Assembly: GCF_020524035.2 (NCBI RefSeq)
Contig: NZ_CP129013.1
Span: forward strand, 1,229,822-1,293,821
Direction of reading: 5' to 3'
DNA length: 64,000 nucleotides
Origin: Bacillus carboniphilus
Lineage (GTDB): Bacteria > Bacillota > Bacilli > Bacillales > JAIVKR01
Position numbers and translations under genes: made by a program. This document shows, in pieces, positions 58,480 through 64,000 of the stretch (its first letter is position 1; each line of letters starts with the position of its first letter). The notes below the pieces were generated by a model. The model did not search any database, was not told the DNA's origin, and worked only from the letters and a program-made list of their open reading frames with translations.

Positions 58480-58546
58480 TTATGAAAACAACACCTTAAC
58501 TTTTTGAATGTTGTTTTCTATCTTTAATTAATTTAATAGTAAAACA

Positions 58547-58573
58547 CACTTAGCTTACACACGGTAAGCTAAG
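58547..58573 (-). terminator. Hairpin between ribH and ribT
   Basis: Perfect ten-base stem CTTAGCTTAC/GTAAGCTAAG with a 5-nt loop, followed by TGTGTTTTAC on the minus strand. A second, weaker hairpin (AAAACAACA/TGTTGTTTT) lies at about 58488-58518. They may cut ribT expression relative to ribH. Confidence 0.45.
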
Positions 58574-58652
58574 ATGAACATTTCAATCCTCTACAATAAA
58601 CATTATATACATTATATACAGATTTGATCATTTTTTAAACTATATACATCAA

Positions 58653-59117
58653 TTAATTGAAGGATTTCATTAAATTCGCCATTTCAATGGCAGATATCGC
58701 TGCCTCCCATCCTTTATTCCCTGCTTTTGTCCCAGCTCGTTCGATCGCTTGTTCAATATTTTCTGTTGTCACTACTCCAAAAATGACAGGAACTTCTGAT
58801 GTCAAAGAAGCATTTGTGATCCCTTTTGCTGCTTCATTACATACATAGTCATAGTGACTAGTTGCCCCTCTAATGACACAGCCTAGCGTAATAATAGCAT
58901 CGTACCTTTTAGAATGAGCCATTTTCTTGGCGACTAGCGGTAACTCAAATGCTCCTGGTACCCAAGCAATATCGATATGATCCTTTTCAACTCCATGTCT
59001 TTTCAAAGCATCTTTCGCTCCGTTTAGCAAACTATTCGTAATAAAATCATTAAACCTTGAAGTAACAATCCCTATTTTAAGTCCTGCTCCTACTAAATTT
59101 CCTTCAAACGTATTCAT
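58653..59117 (-). CDS. ribH: 6,7-dimethyl-8-ribityllumazine synthase
   Basis: Forms the lumazine precursor of riboflavin. The 154 residues include [19 protein letters not shown], the active-site [13 protein letters not shown] and [22 protein letters not shown]. Subunits form the icosahedral shell around riboflavin synthase in Bacillus. It lies 22 bases after ribBA. Confidence 0.96.
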   Translation of the reverse strand: MNTFEGNLVGAGLKIGIVTSRFNDFITNSLLNGAKDALKRHGVEKDHIDIAWVPGAFELPLVAKKMAHSKRYDAIITLGCVIRGATSHYDYVCNEAAKGITNASLTSEVPVIFGVVTTENIEQAIERAGTKAGNKGWEAAISAIEMANLMKSFN

Positions 59118-59139
59118 TTCTATTCCCCCAAAATTGTTT

Positions 59140-60333
59140 TTATAAATGCAGTAAATGTCCTAATTTTGTTTGTTTTGTTTTCATATAATGATGATTTTCC
59201 GTTTTTATTGCCATTTCAATCGGAATCCGATCAACCACTTTTAACCCATATCCTTCAAGGCCTGTGATTTTTCTAGGATTATTGGTTAATAGCCTTATAT
59301 TTGTCACACCAAGATCCTTTAATATTTGTGCACCTATCCCATAGTCTCTTAAGTCTGGTTTAAAACCTAATTTTTCATTCGCCTCAACTGTATCTAATCC
59401 TTGTTCTTGAAGTTTATAGGCTTTCATCTTATTGATTAATCCAATTCCGCGTCCCTCTTGCCTCATATAAAGCAAAATGCCCCGCTTTGCTTCTTGAATT
59501 TGCTTTAGGGCTGAATGAAGCTGAGGTCCACAATCACAACGGTGTGAACCAAAAACATCTCCTGTTAAACATTCAGAATGGACTCGAACCAACGTAGGTT
59601 CATCAGGAATGATTTTCCCTTTCACTAACGCAATATGTTCCTTATCATCTACAACATTTGTATAACCAACCATTTTAAATTGTCCATATTCAGTTGGAAG
59701 ATCGATTTCAATCTCTTTTTTTACAAGCTTATCAATCTTATTTCGATAGTGAATGAGATCTTTAATTGTGATCATTTTTAAATTAAATTTATCAGCGATC
59801 TCTTTTAGTTGCATGACTCTCGCCATGGTTCCATCCTCATTCATAATTTCACATATAACCCCACAAGAAAAGGACCCACTAAGTTTAGCGAGATCAATAG
59901 CCGCCTCAGTATGACCAGCTCTTCTAAGAACTCCACCTTTTTTCGCTATTAATGGAAACACATGACCTGGTCTTTTAAAATCCGCTGCTTTGTTTTGATT
60001 ATTCAACAAAGCTAAAATGGTCTCTGAACGTTCGTATGCACTAATTCCTGTTGTCGTCGTTTTATAATCAATACTCACGGTAAATGCCGTTCCATGAGGA
60101 TCTGTATTATGGTCAACCATTGAAGTAAGTTGAAGCTTTTCAGCATGTTCCTGCGTAATTGGTGTACAGATCAGTCCTCGACCGTGAGTTGCCATAAAAT
60201 TTATCATTTCAGGCGTCGCATGTTCAGCTAAACCGATAAAATCCCCTTCGTTTTCACGGTCTTCATCATCTACCACAATAACAACTTTTCCATTCTTCAA
60301 ATCAACTAAAGCATCTTCAATTGAGTGAAACAT
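59140..60333 (-). CDS. ribBA: Bifunctional DHBP synthase / GTP cyclohydrolase II
   Basis: The N-terminal half makes 3,4-dihydroxy-2-butanone-4-phosphate ([14 protein letters not shown] near residues 20-33, [11 protein letters not shown]). The C-terminal half hydrolyses GTP and binds zinc through [21 protein letters not shown]. The [12 protein letters not shown] stretch is also present. The 397-residue fusion is typical of Bacillus. It follows ribE by ten bases. Confidence 0.96.
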   Translation of the reverse strand: MFHSIEDALVDLKNGKVVIVVDDEDRENEGDFIGLAEHATPEMINFMATHGRGLICTPITQEHAEKLQLTSMVDHNTDPHGTAFTVSIDYKTTTTGISAYERSETILALLNNQNKAADFKRPGHVFPLIAKKGGVLRRAGHTEAAIDLAKLSGSFSCGVICEIMNEDGTMARVMQLKEIADKFNLKMITIKDLIHYRNKIDKLVKKEIEIDLPTEYGQFKMVGYTNVVDDKEHIALVKGKIIPDEPTLVRVHSECLTGDVFGSHRCDCGPQLHSALKQIQEAKRGILLYMRQEGRGIGLINKMKAYKLQEQGLDTVEANEKLGFKPDLRDYGIGAQILKDLGVTNIRLLTNNPRKITGLEGYGLKVVDRIPIEMAIKTENHHYMKTKQTKLGHLLHL

Positions 60334-60343
60334 TTACCACACC

Positions 60344-60988
60344 TCATTTATTTAAAATTCCTTGTTGATTTAACCAATCAAATGTCATCCCTTTTTCCCC
60401 ATGTTGTTCTGTAAAACGATGAACATATTTCGCCAGCATATCACATTCAATGTTGACACGATCTCCTTCTCTTTTCTGTCCAATGATCGTTTCCGACGCT
60501 GTGTGAGGGATAATTGAGACTAGAAAAGAATCTTTTTCTACGTCGAAAATCGTTAAACTCGTACCATCGACTGCTATTGAACCTTTTTCGATCATAAGAT
60601 TGCTTAAAGAAGGATTCACCTTGACTCGATAATATATCGCATTACTTTCTGGACGTCTTTCTATAATTTGACCTACTCCATCAATGTGACCACTGACAAA
60701 GTGACCACCAAATCGGCCATTAGCCGACATGGAACGTTCCAGGTTGACTGTTGAACCTACCTTTAAATCGATTAAATTTGTCACTTTTATCGTCTCTGGC
60801 ATTACATCAACGGAGAATTTTTCTTGTTCAAAATTTGTTACCGTTAAACATATCCCATTGACCGCAATACTGTCACCCACTTGAACATCTTCCAAAATTC
60901 GTTTTGCCTTGATTTCCATTTGAGCAGCGTTTCGTTGCTCTTTTATTGATTGAACAGTTCCAATTTCCTCAATGATACCTGTAAACAT
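60344..60988 (-). CDS. ribE: Riboflavin synthase, alpha chain
   Basis: Dismutates two lumazines to riboflavin. The 214 residues consist of two lumazine-binding repeats, each with its own core (VNGICLTV in the first, VDGTSLTI in the second), and start with MFTGIIEEIG. Product enters the RibH shell. It follows ribD after 12 bases. Confidence 0.96.
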   Translation of the reverse strand: MFTGIIEEIGTVQSIKEQRNAAQMEIKAKRILEDVQVGDSIAVNGICLTVTNFEQEKFSVDVMPETIKVTNLIDLKVGSTVNLERSMSANGRFGGHFVSGHIDGVGQIIERRPESNAIYYRVKVNPSLSNLMIEKGSIAVDGTSLTIFDVEKDSFLVSIIPHTASETIIGQKREGDRVNIECDMLAKYVHRFTEQHGEKGMTFDWLNQQGILNK

Positions 60989-61000
60989 CCGAATCCACCT

Positions 61001-62074
61001 CTATTTAGGAGTTAATACAAGCTTTAAATCTTCGCCAATAATCGTAGACTGGACCAATCTTAATGACTTGGCGTCTTTAATCTTGTCAATTCCTTTTCCT
61101 TGTATAGCCGATAAGGAATCAGACCCTCCAATGACTTTAGGAGCCAAATAGACAACTAATTCGTTAAAGAGACCTTGATCATAAAAAATAGTGAGTAAGG
61201 AAGAGCCCCCTTCAACAAAGACTGACATGATCTTCATTTCTGCTAAATACTTCAGGATACCTTCTCCGTCTATTTTCTTCAATTGATGCACAGCAACACC
61301 TTGTTTTTCAAGTTCTTTCACCTTCTCTTGATTGACATGATCTGTCGTTAAAATCCACGTCTTAGCATCCTTATTGGTAATAATTTGGGCATCCAAAGGC
61401 ACTCGCAAATGACGATCCACAATCATTCGTATCGGGTTTCCTTTACTTTCAATTTCCCTACATGTTAATAATGGATCATCTTGAAGGACAGTTCCTATCC
61501 CAACCATAATGGCTTGATGATTAGCGCGATAAGAATGGCTATCTAACCTTGCTTCCTTACCAGTAATCCATTTACTATCTCCAAGTCTTGTTGCAATTTT
61601 TCCATCTAGTGTTGAAGCATATTTAAGCGTAATGAAGGGCCTTTTATTTTGATTAAAATAAACGTAATGTTTATTTAATTTCAAAGCTTCTTCTTCTAAT
61701 ACATTCGTCCTTACATCAATACCATTCTCCCTTAATATGTTTACTCCTTTACCGCAAACAATGGGGTTTGGGTCAAGCATCGCTACTACCACTCTTTTAA
61801 TCTTGCTTTCTACAATAGCCAAGCAACAAGGAGGAGTCTTTCCGTAATGGTTACACGGTTCTAACGTTACATACAACGTCGCACCGTTTGCTTTTTCCCC
61901 CGCCATTTTCAGTGCATGAACTTCCGCATGCGCTTCACCAAATAAGAGGTGAGCTCCAAATCCTACTATTTTATGATCCTTAACCACCACGGCTCCTACT
62001 AGAGGATTAAGACCCGTTTGTCCTCTTCCTTGCTCAGCAATTTCAAGTGCAAATTTCATAAACCTCTCATCCAT
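61001..62074 (-). CDS. ribD: Bifunctional riboflavin deaminase/reductase
   Basis: Deaminates and reduces the pyrimidine intermediate of riboflavin synthesis. The deaminase domain has HAEVHALKMAG and PCNHYGKTPPC, the zinc ligands. The reductase domain starts near residue 148 (RPFITLKYASTLDGKIA). I start it at 62074 (MDERFMKFALEIAEQG), where AGAGGAGG lies close upstream; a longer start has no such site. The 357-residue length is normal. It heads the rib operon behind the FMN riboswitch. Confidence 0.95.
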   Translation of the reverse strand: MDERFMKFALEIAEQGRGQTGLNPLVGAVVVKDHKIVGFGAHLLFGEAHAEVHALKMAGEKANGATLYVTLEPCNHYGKTPPCCLAIVESKIKRVVVAMLDPNPIVCGKGVNILRENGIDVRTNVLEEEALKLNKHYVYFNQNKRPFITLKYASTLDGKIATRLGDSKWITGKEARLDSHSYRANHQAIMVGIGTVLQDDPLLTCREIESKGNPIRMIVDRHLRVPLDAQIITNKDAKTWILTTDHVNQEKVKELEKQGVAVHQLKKIDGEGILKYLAEMKIMSVFVEGGSSLLTIFYDQGLFNELVVYLAPKVIGGSDSLSAIQGKGIDKIKDAKSLRLVQSTIIGEDLKLVLTPK

Positions 62075-62187
62075 CGATATCCTCCTCTCTGCATGTGAAT
62101 CCGCTTTCGAAAAAAGTTCAGAACGCCTGTCAGCCATACGCATAGTTAGAATCACCAACTAAAGTGGCGTGACTAATTTTTTAAAAT

Positions 62188-62225
62188 ACAAAAACCCCTT
62201 AAGACACCTAAGGGGTTGGTTTTCT
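62188..62225 (-). terminator. Riboswitch terminator of the rib operon
   Basis: Stem AACCCCTTA/TAAGGGGTT followed by TTTG on the minus strand, between the FMN aptamer and ribD. Confidence 0.9.
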
Positions 62226-62315
62226 TGATCATTAAAAGAAATCACGTACAAATAAGAGTATGACGATACTATTTCAAAAAAATGAAATCAGTCCAATACT
62301 CAACCTTTTAATGAT

Positions 62316-62437
62316 CCTTCTCCCATCCAGACTATACTGTCGGCTTTGGAATCTCACCAAATCCTGCCTTTCGGCTCGCGGGCTCAGAAGTAAAACTTCA
62401 ATACCGCCGGTAGGGAATTTCACCCTGCCCCGAAGGA
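62316..62437 (-). ncRNA. FMN riboswitch (RFN element) of the rib operon
   Basis: The conserved blocks on the minus strand are GGGGCAGGGTGAAATTCCC, ACCGGCGGT, GCCCGCGAGC and CCGACAGTATAGTCTGGATG. It lies upstream of ribD with a terminator in between, so FMN should shut off synthesis. It is closely similar to the copy at 39061. Confidence 0.97.
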
Positions 62438-62591
62438 AACACTATAAATATTTCATTATCCTACCATTCCATTGTAACCAAGGATAGAAAAGGAAGCAAG
62501 TGATAAAAAGCTAAGGGCATTTTAATAACTTCTCAATCAAAGGCAATCGATTTATAGAAATCACATTTAAAGAGCAGATTGTATTCATTTA

Positions 62592-62620
62592 CACAAAAAA
62601 AAGAGCTTATTCAGCTCTTA
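62592..62620 (-). terminator. Intrinsic terminator at the ppiB stop
   Basis: Stem AAGAGCT/AGCTCTT followed by TTTTTTG on the minus strand, overlapping the ppiB stop codon. Confidence 0.9.
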
Positions 62621-63052
62621 TTCTGCCACTCTTACTTCTTTCATGACGTCTCCATTTTTCATACTTAAAACAGTATCAATCCCTGACGTCACTTGACCAA
62701 ATACTGTATGTACACCATTCAAATGAGGTTGTGGATCATGAACAATGAAGAATTGACTTCCTCCTGTATCTTTTCCAGCATGCGCCATCGATAAAGATCC
62801 TTGAACGTGCTTATGAGGATTTCCTTCTGTTTCACACTTAATCGTATATCCAGGCCCACCTGTTCCGTTTCCATTAGGATCTCCACCTTGACTTACGAAA
62901 CCTGGAATAACACGGTGAAACGTAAGCCCATCATAGAAGCCCTCATTTGCTAGCTTCTCAAAATTAGCAACGGTCTTAGGTGCTTCATTGGGATAAAAAT
63001 CAATCTCGATCTTTTCTCCACTTTCCATCAATATGTATCCTTTTTTAGACAT
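62618..63052 (-). CDS. ppiB: Peptidyl-prolyl cis-trans isomerase B (cyclophilin)
   Basis: Cytoplasmic prolyl isomerase. The 144-residue product has [28 protein letters not shown] and [24 protein letters not shown], the cyclophilin core. It lies upstream of the rib operon, as in B. subtilis. Confidence 0.96.
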   Translation of the reverse strand: MSKKGYILMESGEKIEIDFYPNEAPKTVANFEKLANEGFYDGLTFHRVIPGFVSQGGDPNGNGTGGPGYTIKCETEGNPHKHVQGSLSMAHAGKDTGGSQFFIVHDPQPHLNGVHTVFGQVTSGIDTVLSMKNGDVMKEVRVAE

Positions 63053-63145
63053 AGATTACATCTCCTTCATTAGATATATACAAACACTTTCATCATACCA
63101 TCTTTATATAAGTAAAAGAAAGAAAAGTGAAAGAAACTTGTTTTC

Positions 63146-63871
63146 TTAAACAAGTTCATTACAGGTTTTAAATGATTTGAGAGCATTCAGAAACTCATTC
63201 AATTGAAAAATTTTAACAACCGGAGGTGTCTTATAGTTTTCCGAAGTACAAACTGCTACATGATGAATCGAATCTAGTTGAACCGTTTGAAAATTGCAAC
63301 AATCCCCATTTTCATTACTAAACTGTATTTCTTCTTGATTATCTTTAATAAAACAACAAGAATTGAGTGGCGTATTAATGCCTGTTCCTTTCCACTTCAT
63401 ATAGCTTTCCTTTAATGACCAAAGTTTTAAAAAGTGATTTTTTCTATTTTTTTGATCCATTTCTTCAAGCTGAAATACTTCCTTTTGATCGAAAAACTGT
63501 CTTGCTAATTCCATCTCATCTATCGAGCGAACAGCTTCCACATCAATTCCTATAGGGTGTGAATCCAAAATAAATACGACCCAATTACCAGCATGAGACC
63601 AATTAAAATGCAATATGGTTTCTAGATTTACATAAGGTTTACCATACAATCCTTGATGAAACCTAATAGATTTATATGAAACGTTACATTCCTCAGAAAT
63701 GAATTTTCTCGCCATGATCTCACTTATCATTTTGCTCATTCGATCCTTATCTAACCTAAGACGCGAAATTTCAATTTGCCTTTCCACTGATACCATTGAG
63801 ACCCAACTTTTATATTCATCCCATCTAATATCATCATGAATATGTACAGCTTGAATTATTAATCTATTCAT
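63146..63871 (-). CDS. 4'-phosphopantetheinyl transferase, Sfp type
   Basis: Attaches phosphopantetheine from CoA to carrier proteins. The 241 residues have PIGIDVEAVRS and WSLKESYMKWKGTG, the two magnesium and CoA-binding motifs, and HFNWSHAGNWVV. The length is in the Sfp range. No peptide or polyketide synthase is in the window, so its carrier partner is unknown. I see no gene in the 129 bases left up to the window edge. Confidence 0.88.
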   Translation of the reverse strand: MNRLIIQAVHIHDDIRWDEYKSWVSMVSVERQIEISRLRLDKDRMSKMISEIMARKFISEECNVSYKSIRFHQGLYGKPYVNLETILHFNWSHAGNWVVFILDSHPIGIDVEAVRSIDEMELARQFFDQKEVFQLEEMDQKNRKNHFLKLWSLKESYMKWKGTGINTPLNSCCFIKDNQEEIQFSNENGDCCNFQTVQLDSIHHVAVCTSENYKTPPVVKIFQLNEFLNALKSFKTCNELV

Positions 63872-64000
63872 CGTTTTCCAACTCCATTATTTCACTACAT
63901 TATAAACAATATATAAATTCAATTTTAAGTACGTAAGTTGAAACATCTATATTAATCTGGACGTCTTTGAAGATAGGAACTCTTTACACAAAGAATCTTT

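Overview
The window is a continuous stretch of a low-G+C, endospore-forming Bacillaceae chromosome (A+T-rich by eye, not computed). Its gene order follows the Bacillus subtilis region from trp/aro through spoIVA, sleB, gudB, fer, serA, res, dacB and scp to rib, almost entirely on the minus strand. Only ansA, fer, serA and a ypuF-like gene lie on the plus strand. No rRNA, tRNA, CRISPR array, prophage or transposase gene was seen.

Layout, read in the direction of most transcription (high to low coordinates): a phosphopantetheinyl transferase and ppiB; the riboflavin operon ribD-ribE-ribBA-ribH-ribT behind an FMN riboswitch; scpA-scpB; two small genes and dacB-spmA-spmB-rluB; resA-B-C-D-E (cytochrome c maturation and respiratory signalling) with a PduO-type adenosyltransferase after resE; then sigX-rsiX. 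After plus-strand serA come ribU behind a second FMN riboswitch, plus-strand fer, the ypbB-recS-ypbD-ypbE-ypbF group, a CBS protein, a phosphoesterase, ypbH, gudB, ypdA, plus-strand ansA, prsW, sleB-ypeB, motI, cmk-plsC-ypfD, yphA and the YIEGIA pair, der-gpsA, yphE-yphF, spoIVA, hbs, folE-mtrB, hepS-menG-hepT (menaquinone side chain), ndk, cheR, aroC-aroB-aroH and trpE-trpD. The trp RNA-binding regulator MtrB is encoded about 8 kb from the trp leader, which carries a recognisable MtrB binding site.

Three features go beyond ordinary synteny. First, nine genes carry eleven apparent frameshifts: hbs (two), gpsA, der, motI, gudB, resB, resC, rsiX (two) and dacB. Most are single-base changes in homopolymers, and several hit genes normally essential. 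Correcting them restores family-typical lengths, so base-calling error is the simplest explanation for most; the gudB change is different in kind. Second, intergenic regions hold three families of short non-coding repeats. Family A has conserved ends (AGGTTGTTCAAAAAG and GTGCGTGTTCAAAAAG) and 6-bp flanking duplications, and one copy sits inside the gudB terminator. Third, the trp leader has eleven regularly spaced NAG triplets split 5+6 by a hairpin.

I found no obviously new multi-gene system. The most useful leads are the split TRAP site, the family A element with its terminator insertion, the gudB lesion and the adenosyltransferase in the res cluster.
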